Numbered from the stretch's first letter, positions 22,383-30,580 are shown. The stretch is 39,180 bases of DNA from Lachnospiraceae bacterium (GCA_017436305.1 JAFSDJ010000089.1:1-39180), one strand, 5' to 3'. Numbers and translations are program-made. The notes: generated by a model not told the origin, from the letters alone.

Positions 22383-22559
22383 ATGGAAAACCTGGTAAAA
22401 TCCGGTTACATACGGATTGTAGGAGAAAAAACAAACTATATATCCTATAAAGAATTTTATACTTATGAGGAAGCCTATATCCGCCGGCTCCGGGAACGGA
22501 TGCAGAATAATACCCTGCAGATGTACTGTGCCTGCTGGCGGAAAATACTCTGGAATTAA
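22383..22559 (+). CDS. small hypothetical protein (58 aa)
   Basis: ATG 22383 with AGAGG just upstream (GTG 22377 is inside that site). Composition: a strand-rich start, SGYIRIVGEKTNYISYKEF, then a basic, Arg-rich helix with two Cys (MYCACWRKILWN). The stop codon overlaps the next start (TAATG), so the two genes are coupled. No family recognised. Confidence 0.6.
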   Translation: MENLVKSGYIRIVGEKTNYISYKEFYTYEEAYIRRLRERMQNNTLQMYCACWRKILWN

Positions 22560-23629
22560 TGATTACAGCAAACAATGTTATCCGGGTAAAAAATAATAAA
22601 TTACAAGACGAGCATATGAAGTCCTGTCCGAAATCAGTTCACTATGAAAAATGGGTTGCTGGTAATAAAAAGGGAACAAAAAGTGATGAAGACGGAAATA
22701 TTATGTTTAATATTGTTCTTCCTTCTGTTATAAAGTCAAACAGTTCCGGCTCCTCGTCTTCTGCATCAGCAGGGGATAAAGAGAATACAGAACACCGGAC
22801 AAGCCTTCAGGATATGGTAATCAAGTTAAATGCCATTGCTTGGGAAAAGCAGACTTTCAGTAAAAAGAAAGAAATTGCTCTGGCAAATCGTGAAAAAAGA
22901 CCACAGACATGGGAATATAAAAGTAATCATGATTTTATCCGCCTGATTTTTGGAATATCAAACGATATCGGCATCAAAGTAGGCAATCATTTTGGAAAAC
23001 TTGCTGATATCTGTTACCGCAGGGATGTATTTTATCAGTGTGAGGATTTCAGGCAACGTTTTTTCATGTATGCAACGATTGACAAAATCAGCGAATACAA
23101 GGAAGAAAGGAAGTACCAGTATATAACGGTAAATATGCCGTCGGATAAGAGCAAAAACAAAGCTACCATCCGTATTCCCACAGTAATATTTGATGTCATG
23201 ATACAGGGAAAGGAAGATATAATGGAAGGCACCCACCGGATATTGGCAGGATATGTACACAGAAGCATGTTTAAAAATGAAGATGGGACAGTTACTGACT
23301 GGATTACCATGCTGAAAGGAGTTATTCTCTATACCGCTGAGAACGGACTATATGCAGAGGACGGATATACAGCGAATCTTATAAACCGGTTATGTGAAAA
23401 AAGAGTGATATTCAAACGTCCTTACCAGCCGCTGGAAAACTTCGGGGACACTATTCCGGCCGTTATGATTGAGAGACTTCGCAGCAAGCATATTTTGATA
23501 GATACTGCTGCCAGCACCAGGGAGTATAACAAAAAACTGAACTGGTCGCTTGATAATCCGGAGTATGACTGTATTATTCTGAAACCGGAGGATGATATAG
23601 ATATTGTATTTCAGATGATTGATAGTTGA
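22559..23629 (+). CDS. hypothetical protein (356 aa), possible replicon-specific DNA-binding protein
   Basis: The ATG overlaps the upstream stop (TAATG), so translation is coupled; no strong ribosome site. N-terminal region (about 1-80) is basic and then Ser/Gly-rich (SNSSGSSSSASAGDK), a linker. A conserved-looking globular part follows, with HDFIRLIFGISNDIGIKVGNHFG and CEDFRQRFFMYATIDKISEY, then an acidic C-terminus. There is no catalytic motif I recognise. It is the largest protein in the small-gene array, well formed and not AT-extreme. The mixture of a flexible linker and basic N-terminus could fit nucleic-acid binding, but this is a guess from composition. Confidence 0.75.
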   Translation: MITANNVIRVKNNKLQDEHMKSCPKSVHYEKWVAGNKKGTKSDEDGNIMFNIVLPSVIKSNSSGSSSSASAGDKENTEHRTSLQDMVIKLNAIAWEKQTFSKKKEIALANREKRPQTWEYKSNHDFIRLIFGISNDIGIKVGNHFGKLADICYRRDVFYQCEDFRQRFFMYATIDKISEYKEERKYQYITVNMPSDKSKNKATIRIPTVIFDVMIQGKEDIMEGTHRILAGYVHRSMFKNEDGTVTDWITMLKGVILYTAENGLYAEDGYTANLINRLCEKRVIFKRPYQPLENFGDTIPAVMIERLRSKHILIDTAASTREYNKKLNWSLDNPEYDCIILKPEDDIDIVFQMIDS

Positions 23630-23693
23630 GGGTGATTGTGTGTAGTAAAGTAGTAGAAAAGTTTGATTTAAAAATAAAAATGGAGTACAAAAA

Positions 23694-23876
23694 ATGATTT
23701 CAAAAGAAGAAACAGTGAAAAAGCTGATTGAGAAAGGATTTTTAGCAGAATTAAAAGACAATGTCGTTTACGTTTACGGCGAAAATTCTAATAAGATTGC
23801 GAAAATCCTGAAAGAACTTAAATACACCCAAAGCTTTGGCACCGGTCCTAAATCTAAAGGCGAAATAAAGCTATGA
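23694..23876 (+). CDS. small hypothetical protein (60 aa)
   Basis: The ATG is preceded by AATGGAGTAC, a weak GGAG site. Two-helix plus strand composition (MISKEETVKKLIEKGFLAEL, VVYVYGENSNKIAKIL). Overlaps the next start by four bases (ATGA). The pair arrangement is common for small phage or plasmid genes in Clostridia. Function unknown; a toxin-antitoxin pair with the next gene is possible in form, but no toxin motif is seen. Confidence 0.65.
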   Translation: MISKEETVKKLIEKGFLAELKDNVVYVYGENSNKIAKILKELKYTQSFGTGPKSKGEIKL

Positions 23877-24052
23877 CCGTTTACATGGAAGTTACACAAG
23901 ACGAATACGAATTGCCGGTAGCAGTTGCTGACACGGTGGAGGAGCTTGCCAAAATGAGAGGAACGACTATCGGCTCAATATTAAGTACAATCTCAAAATA
24001 CAAGTGCGGAAAACGTAAGAAAATAAAATATTTGAGAGTTGATTTAGACTAA
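23873..24052 (+). CDS. small conserved protein (59 aa), MEVTQDEYELPVAVADT family
   Basis: ATG 23873 overlaps the previous stop as ATGA. The sequence MEVTQDEYELPVAVADTVEE followed by LAKMRGTTIGSILSTISKYK is a pattern I have met repeatedly in Clostridia phages and conjugative elements (ELPxAVADSxxELA, then a helix resembling a helix-turn-helix, then KYxxVxID at the end). It is shorter than most annotation limits. Function unknown; the central helices suggest DNA binding. Confidence 0.7.
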   Translation: MTVYMEVTQDEYELPVAVADTVEELAKMRGTTIGSILSTISKYKCGKRKKIKYLRVDLD

Positions 24053-24107
24053 ACAAATTGAGGATAAATATATAAAATCCGTAAAATTAATGATAGGGAG
24101 TGACAAA

Positions 24108-24281
24108 ATGGCAAAAAAAGAAGAAACAGACAGTCTGCAACAGAGTGTACAAAAGATAATACAAGAAGTGTCAGAAGACATTTGTGATAATTATTGCATC
24201 TACCGTAATACGGTAGATGAGGATGCTCTGTGTGACGCTATAAGAAACGGCTGTTCCTGTCCGCTTGACAGGCTTCAATAA
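24108..24281 (+). CDS. small Cys-containing protein (57 aa), CPLDRL family
   Basis: ATG 24108 has TAGGGAG upstream at normal spacing. Helix, then ICDNYCIYRNTVDEDALCDA, then GCSCPLDRL at the C-terminus. Four to five Cys in the pattern CxxxC...C...CxC suggest a small zinc or iron-sulphur site. The terminal CPLDRL is a signature I associate with small proteins of Clostridia mobile elements. Role unknown. Confidence 0.7.
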   Translation: MAKKEETDSLQQSVQKIIQEVSEDICDNYCIYRNTVDEDALCDAIRNGCSCPLDRLQ

Positions 24282-24301
24282 TAATTTTGTGAGGTATGAT
24301 T

Positions 24302-24559
24302 ATGACAGACCGAATGTTTACAAAAAGGTTAGCAAAGTTAAATAGTATGCTCTTTGATTGTGTAGTGCTTGCGGAAGATATATTAAACACAGAACAAGCT
24401 AAATTTTTAAAGAATGTGTTTGATGATTACGAAGATAATAAATTGATTGCACTTCGTACACTCTACAATACATATGCAAGGGATGGTATATGTGATTGCG
24501 ATTTACACAGTGCGACGCTTTCCGACGTAACAAGACTGGTTGAAAAGTTAGATAAATAA
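24302..24559 (+). CDS. hypothetical helical protein (85 aa)
   Basis: ATG 24302 follows GAGG by seven bases (an upstream ATG at 24296 overlaps that site). Mostly helical and acidic, with LAKLNSMLFDCVVLAEDILN and a CDCDLH cluster near residue 62. No motif of known function. The following 90 bases hold no gene and no clear terminator. Confidence 0.65.
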   Translation: MTDRMFTKRLAKLNSMLFDCVVLAEDILNTEQAKFLKNVFDDYEDNKLIALRTLYNTYARDGICDCDLHSATLSDVTRLVEKLDK

Positions 24560-24652
24560 TTGAAATTTAGAAAAACTGATAAATTGAAAAATAAATAAAT
24601 TTATGGCTATTGCGAAATGTCTATTTTGGTAGAGAGGAGAAGGGGAAGCATT

Positions 24653-24841
24653 GTGAGAAGAAATAAAAAAAATATGGATACGCCCAATGAAAATTCTCAA
24701 TTTCTAATTAAAAAATGTTCTTTTTGTGACAAAATAAGGGAACAAGTGTATGAGTTAGCATATGACCGCGGTACTTTTATTTGTGACGAATGTATTGCCG
24801 AAATTACAATACATCAGATGGATAAAGATTTAGCGAGGTGA
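24653..24841 (+). CDS. ClpX-type C4 zinc-finger protein (62 aa)
   Basis: GTG 24653 has GGAGAAGGGG upstream at normal spacing; an in-frame ATG at 24617 has no ribosome site. After a basic, polar lead the protein carries CSFCDKIREQVYELAYDRGT and ICDECI, which matches the C4 zinc finger of ClpX (CSFCGKxxxxV..LI.G..xxICDECI). No AAA+ domain follows, so it is a stand-alone finger. Such a protein could compete with or adapt ClpX substrates or adaptors. This role is inference. Co-transcribed with the next gene. Confidence 0.7.
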   Translation: MRRNKKNMDTPNENSQFLIKKCSFCDKIREQVYELAYDRGTFICDECIAEITIHQMDKDLAR

Positions 24842-24847
24842 AGACAG

Positions 24848-25063
24848 ATGGCAAAATTCTTGGATAAAACAATGGACGAATGGGACGATATTGCTGAACA
24901 ATGGCACAATAATGAAGCCATTGAGGTATCTTTGCCAGAATATATGGGGCTAAATGAGGTGGAATATATGAGATTTGTCCACAATATTACGGAACCAAAT
25001 TTGTCGGATGAGGAAATTTTTGAAGGAATTATGAGAACACTCAACGTTACAGGACCTCTATAA
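24848..25063 (+). CDS. small acidic protein (71 aa)
   Basis: ATG 24848 with GAGGTGAAG upstream. Acidic and helical (FLDKTMDEWDDIAEQWHNNE, then SLPEYMGLNEVEYMRFVHNI). The Trp-rich start and SLPEYMGL...EY pattern are familiar from small phage/plasmid proteins in Clostridia, without a known role. Its last codons overlap a 5'-truncated antitoxin reading frame. Confidence 0.65.
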   Translation: MAKFLDKTMDEWDDIAEQWHNNEAIEVSLPEYMGLNEVEYMRFVHNITEPNLSDEEIFEGIMRTLNVTGPL

Positions 25064-25268
25064 CCTGGTAGAATCTGTAAATCAATATGATGAACCTATA
25101 CTGATTGTAGGGAAAAAAGGAAATGCAGTACTTATATCAGAAGATGACTGGAATGCGCTTCAGGAAACATTGCAATTAAGCAACATTCCCCAAATGACAC
25201 AATCAATTATAGAGGGCAAAAAAGAACCTTTTGAGAATTGTATTCTGGAGGAGAAAGTAAAGTTTTAA
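25035..25268 (+). pseudogene. 5'-truncated Phd/YefM-type antitoxin
   Basis: The frame is open from 25035 to TAA at 25266-25268 but has no ATG, GTG or TTG near its start. It reads STLQDLYNLVESVNQYDEPI, then KGNAVLISEDDWNALQETL and a C-terminal SIIEGKKEPFEN, exactly the order of Phd/YefM antitoxins (usual start MxxTxITxARxNLYxLIxEV). Only about the first ten residues are missing. No toxin gene follows. It looks like a decayed antitoxin, with its start lost where the upstream gene 24848-25063 overlaps it. Translation by coupling from that gene is the only way it could still be made. Confidence 0.7.
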
Positions 25269-25427
25269 TAAAAACTATGTGCTATTTAAAAATTGGGATA
25301 TAAAATGCAAAAGAATGATACATAGTTATGTTATACTATATGTAAAGCAATTAGACCAAAGACGATTGATGATTAACCATGCATGGATTATTTACTGCCT
25401 ATATCAAAAATAAAACGGAGACATAAC

Positions 25428-26321
25428 ATGAAAAGAGCAAAATTTGAATTAATTCAACTTTATAAAGATTATTACCTTGCTGAATTTTTAAAAACTTTGC
25501 GAAGTGAACGCAGCAGAATCGAATATGAAAATGAAATACTAAGTCTTTGTGAATATTGTGACAATATATTTCAGAAAATTACGTATGAAAAAGCCAATGC
25601 CTATATCCAGCAATTTAAAAACCGGGCATATAAAGGGGAAATAAGCGGGGTAAGGGTAAGAAATCTGTATTCATATTTTCAGTCGTACGGTATTTATCTG
25701 GAACAGCGGATAGATGATTACCAAAATCCCTTCCATCTGATTTCCTGTGCTGACCTGACTAAGGCAGATGATATACTTTCAGTCACTATCCCGAACGATA
25801 ACGAAATCAAAGCTATCCTAAAAGGCACCTATCAGAAGAAAGACAAAAGGGCTTTTATGTTGCTTTTGCTCAGCTACCGATGCGCATTGACAACCGTAGA
25901 GCTGATAAATCTGAAAACAGAGCATATTACTTTAAAAGACGGCTGGTATATGCTTGCTCTGACAAAAGATAAATTCATAACTTTGCCGGAAGATGTAGCC
26001 ACTTTTTTTAAGGAATACATAGAAACAATTCCGGAAGGTTATCTGTTTTTAAATAAGCGAGGCAGAAAACTAAACCATATGACTGCCTCTACCTTGATAA
26101 AGGGGGCAATAGGCAGTATTGTAGAAGATTTATCCCTTCGTGATTATACCTTGATGGGATTCAGGAAAGCCGGACTTTTAAATATGTTAGATGGCTCTGA
26201 TGATGTGGAAGTATCAAGATATGCCGGAGTATCCATGAATCAGCTTAGAAATTATAAAAATGCGTATGAAATGCGTGGTGAGACAGCAGCCGATAAAAGT
26301 CCGATTAAAGTCACTTTATAA
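25428..26321 (+). CDS. tyrosine-recombinase-like protein lacking catalytic residues
   Basis: 297 residues from ATG 25428 (GGAG eight bases upstream). The layout is that of a phage-integrase-family protein: N-terminal core-binding helices (about 1-105) and a C-terminal domain with LLLLSYRCALTTVELINLKT near 150 and LMGFRKAGLLNML near 242. The first Arg is replaced (T155 in LTTVEL). The His of HxxR is replaced by Met (M243) although R246 remains. The second His is V268 in AGVSMNQL. Y276 or Y280 may stand in for the nucleophile. So it is probably inactive as a recombinase and may act as a DNA-binding accessory factor. The fold call is by pattern and moderately sure. Confidence 0.65.
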   Translation: MKRAKFELIQLYKDYYLAEFLKTLRSERSRIEYENEILSLCEYCDNIFQKITYEKANAYIQQFKNRAYKGEISGVRVRNLYSYFQSYGIYLEQRIDDYQNPFHLISCADLTKADDILSVTIPNDNEIKAILKGTYQKKDKRAFMLLLLSYRCALTTVELINLKTEHITLKDGWYMLALTKDKFITLPEDVATFFKEYIETIPEGYLFLNKRGRKLNHMTASTLIKGAIGSIVEDLSLRDYTLMGFRKAGLLNMLDGSDDVEVSRYAGVSMNQLRNYKNAYEMRGETAADKSPIKVTL

Positions 26322-26354
26322 ACCCGTATGTATAAGAAAGGAAGAAATACATTT

Positions 26355-26651
26355 ATGAAAGAAAAGAATATGACTATCTATATGCCAGAAATCAATGGAA
26401 CTCCAGTTATTTTAAACACAGATTTATTTCCTTTTTATGAATTTGTTACTAAAAGAAGTGAACAAGTCCCTTGTTACAACCGGGAAGAATCCGTATTACC
26501 TGATATAACAGAAGTTAAAACCCGGCTTTTAAAAGAAAACAACTGTGAAAGGTATCTGGAAGAGCTTAACAGGTTAGAAGTAGTATTAATTGAGGATATC
26601 GAACAATTCCTTGATAAATGGAATATAATTGTGTTGCGAGAAAGGGTTTGA
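26355..26651 (+). CDS. hypothetical protein (98 aa)
   Basis: ATG 26355 with AGGAAG ten bases upstream; an in-frame ATG at 26328 has no site. Alpha/beta with TIYMPEINGTPVILNTDLFP and a helical C-terminus. The end, DKWNIIVLRERV, is followed two bases later by the next start, so the two are one operon. No family recognised. Confidence 0.65.
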   Translation: MKEKNMTIYMPEINGTPVILNTDLFPFYEFVTKRSEQVPCYNREESVLPDITEVKTRLLKENNCERYLEELNRLEVVLIEDIEQFLDKWNIIVLRERV

Positions 26652-26653
26652 TT

Positions 26654-27496
26654 ATGAGAGATAAAATACTCCTTGATAAAAATACCAACACTTATGCAGA
26701 TTTCAAAGAATATGCCGGCTTTTCATCCGTTGAGGATGCCCTAGTGCGTTCCAATTTATACGACTGTCTGGATGGAAGCGGAGCAAGTATAATAACAGCA
26801 AGAAATAACTTCCTCTTTGCACGTTTTCTGGATATGTGGTACCTGATTGCCCTTAGTCATTCCGGCTTTGCATGTATTGGAAAACAGGTCAATGTATATC
26901 TGCTTGACGGAATTATACACAAAGAGAAATTTGACTGTAATACAGCCGGCTGCGATAAAGACGGAACCCCTGTCGCAACCCTGCCATATTTATTTACGGA
27001 AAAAACAACTTATATTCTTTTTCCGGGCGAATTATATCACATCCTGATAAATACTTTCCCTGATGTGATGATTTATGAATATTGCTCAGGAGGCACCTTA
27101 AAAAACGTAACTGAAACTGCTTATGGGCAGACTTATTTATCGTTACTATTTGCATCCATGCTGTCTGCACAGGTAGAACCCAGAGCATTTCCTTTTCTGT
27201 CTTTTTTACCGGAGTCTCTTGCGATGTCAGCTCATTTTATTAAAAAAGAAGACGCCCGAATTGAAACAATAGACCCGTTTACCTGTGAAGCAAAACTGCA
27301 TAATGGATATATGATTAAAAAAGCCCTGTATCATGTAAATGAACCTATTTCCAGTATGTTTCCTTTTATTACTCCTGACCTTGATAGTCCGTTTGGTGAA
27401 CCGGCAATGAATTTTCACTGTCCGCAGGTACATATCATGGAACATGCAGTGGCTAATAATATTATTAATTTTTCAGAAAGAAAAGGCAAAAAATAA
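26654..27496 (+). CDS. hypothetical protein (280 aa)
   Basis: ATG 26654 follows AAGGG by seven bases. Soluble alpha/beta protein with aromatic-rich stretches (FLFARFLDMWYLIALSHSGF, TYILFPGELYHILINTFPD) and a Cys pair near residue 96 (CNTAGC). Hydrophobic patches are too short for confident membrane helices. No known motif. It lies in a tight operon with the preceding gene. Confidence 0.65.
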   Translation: MRDKILLDKNTNTYADFKEYAGFSSVEDALVRSNLYDCLDGSGASIITARNNFLFARFLDMWYLIALSHSGFACIGKQVNVYLLDGIIHKEKFDCNTAGCDKDGTPVATLPYLFTEKTTYILFPGELYHILINTFPDVMIYEYCSGGTLKNVTETAYGQTYLSLLFASMLSAQVEPRAFPFLSFLPESLAMSAHFIKKEDARIETIDPFTCEAKLHNGYMIKKALYHVNEPISSMFPFITPDLDSPFGEPAMNFHCPQVHIMEHAVANNIINFSERKGKK

Positions 27497-27536
27497 AAAC
27501 GGTTTTGTTTACAGTTCCTTTCTCTCTGATGGAAAA

Positions 27537-27668
27537 ATGATTGTTTTTATAAAGAAATCGTGGTACATTGAATTAAATGAATCAAATTATGCGAAAATGG
27601 ATGAAAATTATTTTAAGAAAAGTAAAAACCGATTCTTATATTCAAACGGGAGAGCCCGTATAATATAG
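27537..27668 (+). CDS. very small hypothetical protein (43 aa)
   Basis: Weakly supported. The frame is open from inside the previous gene; ATG 27537 has GATGGAAAA just before it. The peptide is basic and aromatic (MIVFIKKSWYIELNESNYAK). The coding-like composition is the only support. It may be a remnant of a larger gene. Confidence 0.35.
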   Translation: MIVFIKKSWYIELNESNYAKMDENYFKKSKNRFLYSNGRARII

Positions 27669-27719
27669 GGGGTGCAAATTTTTGTACCCATTCAAAAATG
27701 AAAGAAAGCAGGACTATCT

Positions 27720-28226
27720 ATGAACTTTTTACGATATGATTCACGGTTCGGAGCCGGATTTTGTGAATATGAGTTATTTATCTCATATAATGGCTATTTT
27801 AAACCACAAAAGAAAAAAAGGGGGGTATTTGGAACCATCTACGAAGAAGGCATTCTGACAATGGATAACCAGATATGCCGCGGGGTTGTAAAAACAAAAG
27901 CAAATGGTGAGAAACGGATTCAAAAACTTATGCCCCTTATGGAAGGTGTCAGACAAAATGACGAAACAGAAGATGCAAAACTTGCAAGGCATATGCTTAA
28001 CAAAATAAAAAAAGATAGAGAGCGTTTTCCGGTATTTACAAAAAATGTATTGCGTTGTACCCTTTATCGTATTATCTATGCTATTATCTGCCTTGCTTAC
28101 ATATTTCTTTTTTTTAATATGCTAAGACTCCAGATACAAAGCAAAGCATTCATGGCAGGACTTCTCCTGTTAGGGATCATGATAATGGCAGCATCGGTTA
28201 TGATACGAAAAATAAGTCCATTATAA
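27720..28226 (+). CDS. membrane-anchored hypothetical protein (168 aa)
   Basis: AGCAGGACT lies before the ATG. Soluble, basic N-terminal 115 residues with a strand-rich start (YELFISYNGYFKPQKKKRGV, KRIQKLMPLMEGV), then two hydrophobic helices at about 118-135 (IIYAIICLAYIFLFFNML) and 145-162 (AGLLLLGIMIMAASVMI). The plan (cytoplasmic domain plus two C-terminal helices) matches that of the 157-aa gene at 30064. No family recognised. Confidence 0.7.
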   Translation: MNFLRYDSRFGAGFCEYELFISYNGYFKPQKKKRGVFGTIYEEGILTMDNQICRGVVKTKANGEKRIQKLMPLMEGVRQNDETEDAKLARHMLNKIKKDRERFPVFTKNVLRCTLYRIIYAIICLAYIFLFFNMLRLQIQSKAFMAGLLLLGIMIMAASVMIRKISPL

Positions 28227-28259
28227 TAATGCTTTTTATTCAAAGATTGAAACTTTATC

Positions 28260-28319
28260 AACAATAAATATTTTGAAAAATTGTTCTTTTATAAGATATT
28301 TTTCAAAATATTTATTGTT
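28260..28319. repeat. 22-bp perfect AT-rich hairpin
   Basis: Arms 28260-28281 and 28298-28319 pair without mismatch around a 16-base loop. There is no long T tract on either side. It could be a terminator of an unusual kind, a protein-binding palindrome or a tiny inverted-repeat element. The rest of 28227-28450 holds no gene that I can support. Confidence 0.75.
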
Positions 28320-28450
28320 TCACTTATTCTATTCTTAATACACTTCTAAAAGTAAAACATTTACGGTATATATGTTGCAGAATTACAGTCGTGCTTGTGC
28401 CTTTGTTAAAGATACTCCGGCAGAAAATTCAAGATTGAAGGTGATATGTT

Positions 28451-28741
28451 ATGAGTGATTTTTTTATATTTACAGACAAGGTACATTATTATAATATAAA
28501 TACAGAAAATTTCCCATTCTTTTCCCAAGTGCATCCGGGGGAAAGACTGGACTTTTTTACAAGCAAAGCGGCAGCAGACAATGCTTTATCAGTCTGTGTG
28601 GGAAAATTAAGAAATTGTCCGGAAGAGGATACAAAAGAACATCTACATAAACTGCAATCTCTTTTGCCAAATTTAAATGAACAGACATTATTTGAAAAAG
28701 AATGTTCAAAAAATTTATATGTTCCTTTTCTTAGGGGGTGA
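28451..28741 (+). CDS. hypothetical protein (96 aa)
   Basis: GAAGGTGAT precedes the ATG. Acidic, with aromatic N-terminus (MSDFFIFTDKVHYYNINTEN) and a helical middle (KAAADNALSVCVGKLRNCPE). Its last codons carry the ribosome site (GGGGG) of the next gene, so the two are coupled. Not recognised. Confidence 0.6.
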   Translation: MSDFFIFTDKVHYYNINTENFPFFSQVHPGERLDFFTSKAAADNALSVCVGKLRNCPEEDTKEHLHKLQSLLPNLNEQTLFEKECSKNLYVPFLRG

Positions 28742-28746
28742 AAGCA

Positions 28747-30003
28747 GTGAAATACAGAAATAATTTTTCTTTACTATTATTTATCTGCACTATACTCTGT
28801 GCTTTTGTTTCGTTTCCGGCTGCCTGCCTGTGTTTGTTTTCCAGCATTTTTTGCAGCCCGTTTTTTCAGAAATTATTCAAACGGACTCTAAAAAAATGGG
28901 TTACACATGCCCTGCCAGCAGTTTTTTTCATACTTGCAGCATTTTGTATTATATTTCAGGAACAGCAGACTAAAGAATCCCAAGATGTACCGGATATCTT
29001 CACAGAAAATATCCAATCCGAGACTGTCATTTCCGAAAGCGCAGAAAACGTAGAAACGCAGTCAAAGCAAGGGTTTTACATTGCTTATTTTGACGTGGGA
29101 CAGGGTGATTCAGCGCTGATTGTATGTGATGGCCATGCTATGTTAGTGGATGCCGGTTTAAATGATCAGGGCTCCCTATTAAAGAATTATTTAAAGCAGT
29201 GCGGTATAAAGCAGTTGGATTACCTGGTTCTGACCCATTTTGATGCTGACCATATCGGCGCAGCGGATGTTATTATTGATAATTATTCCATTGATACTTT
29301 AATTATGCCGGATGCTGAAAAAGATACAGAAACTTACCGTGACGTAATAGCTGCCATGAAATATGCAGCATTGCAACCCACATACCCTGCAGTTGGTGAT
29401 AAATATACATTGGGAAGTGCTTCCTTTCGCATTGTTGCCCCTAATTCATATGACTATGGTGATAATGCTAACAATTATTCCGTCGGATTCATTATTACAT
29501 ATGGAAATACCAGATTTTTCTTTGCCGGTGATGCCGAAAAAGAAGCAGAAGATGACATGATGGCAAATGGACTTCCTCTTAATGCAGATGTATATAAAGT
29601 TTCCCATCATGGAAGCTCTACCTGTTCCGGCAGCAGCTTTCTGGATGCTATAAATCCAAGTTATGCTGTTATCAGCTGTGGCAAAAATAATTCTTACGGA
29701 CATCCTCATGAAGAAGTAATAAAAGAATTGGAATCCAGAGATATTACCATTTTCCGTACAGACAAACAAGGAACCGTTTATGCTTCTTCTGATGGAGAAA
29801 ATATTACTTTTTCTACTGACTCCATAGCAGGAGCAGATTATACCGGAACGTATTCGCTTAATCCTGAAGCCATAAAAAATTATACATTTCCATCCCTTCC
29901 TACAAAAAAAGTCAAAGATTATATGGAAACGATGGCTTCAGAAGATACCTATAACAAAATTTCAGACATTATAAGTGGCTGTATGAACAGTCTCTTGGAA
30001 TGA
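28747..30003 (+). CDS. ComEC/Rec2-type metallo-beta-lactamase protein with N-terminal membrane anchor
   Basis: GTG 28747 with GGGGG eight bases upstream (GTG 28738 overlaps that site). Two N-terminal hydrophobic helices (about 7-37 and 53-72) are followed by a linker and a metallo-beta-lactamase domain from about residue 113. It shows FDVGQGDSALI, LVLTHFDADHIGA (metal ligands HxDxDH), FFAGDAE and SHHGS, which is the ComEC C-terminal domain order. The channel (competence) part of ComEC is missing, so it is a stand-alone hydrolase, perhaps a membrane-bound nuclease or phosphodiesterase facing outside. 418 residues. Similar proteins occur on mobile elements of gut Clostridia. Substrate unknown. 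Confidence 0.85.
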   Translation: MKYRNNFSLLLFICTILCAFVSFPAACLCLFSSIFCSPFFQKLFKRTLKKWVTHALPAVFFILAAFCIIFQEQQTKESQDVPDIFTENIQSETVISESAENVETQSKQGFYIAYFDVGQGDSALIVCDGHAMLVDAGLNDQGSLLKNYLKQCGIKQLDYLVLTHFDADHIGAADVIIDNYSIDTLIMPDAEKDTETYRDVIAAMKYAALQPTYPAVGDKYTLGSASFRIVAPNSYDYGDNANNYSVGFIITYGNTRFFFAGDAEKEAEDDMMANGLPLNADVYKVSHHGSSTCSGSSFLDAINPSYAVISCGKNNSYGHPHEEVIKELESRDITIFRTDKQGTVYASSDGENITFSTDSIAGADYTGTYSLNPEAIKNYTFPSLPTKKVKDYMETMASEDTYNKISDIISGCMNSLLE

Positions 30004-30063
30004 GTAGGATTTGAAGCGATTGACTTAAACGGACCACTAGAAGCTTATTAGGAGAAGTGACAA

Positions 30064-30537
30064 ATGATAGGATATTTTGAAAGTTGGGACGTCCTTAGTG
30101 TAGCCGGGGCATCCTATCAGGAAATAAAAAAAGATAAGAAAAGATTTCGAAGACAATATGCACAGGGATATATGACATTTCGTGGGCAAGAGTATCTTAT
30201 TTCAGTTGCACATTTATCCTCCGGCGAAATGCTCGTCCTTAAAATTTGTGACCAATATGGAAAACATCAAAAAGAATCAGAGTGCCGCATTAATTCTATT
30301 TTGGATATTATTTTTCAATCAGATGAAACATTAAAAGATTATTGGAAACAGTACAATAGAAATTATGGCATAACATTACTCATATACTTTGTATTGTTAT
30401 GTACACAGATTGTCTGCTTCATTGCAACATTGAAATTTCATAATTTACAACAGTCTGCTCTTTTTTTGATTGTCAGCTTTCTAATTTTTATTATTCAAAA
30501 ATTTAACTTGATAAAGGTCCCAAGATTCCGAAGCTAA
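30064..30537 (+). CDS. membrane-anchored hypothetical protein (157 aa)
   Basis: TAGGAGAAG precedes the ATG. A soluble N-terminal part of about 100 residues is basic (SYQEIKKDKKRFRRQYAQGY). Two hydrophobic helices follow, about 103-124 (GITLLIYFVLLCTQIVCFIA) and 130-148 (LQQSALFLIVSFLIFIIQ). Its plan parallels the 168-aa gene at 27720. Last gene before the ssb promoter region. No family recognised. Confidence 0.65.
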   Translation: MIGYFESWDVLSVAGASYQEIKKDKKRFRRQYAQGYMTFRGQEYLISVAHLSSGEMLVLKICDQYGKHQKESECRINSILDIIFQSDETLKDYWKQYNRNYGITLLIYFVLLCTQIVCFIATLKFHNLQQSALFLIVSFLIFIIQKFNLIKVPRFRS

Positions 30538-30580
30538 CTATTATTAAACGTGTACAGAAATTGCGAAATATGATTTATAC

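Noticed and set aside
23694-24052. Toxin-antitoxin pair of two overlapping small genes
   Set aside because: The ATGA overlap is suggestive, but neither product shows a toxin fold or an antitoxin motif.
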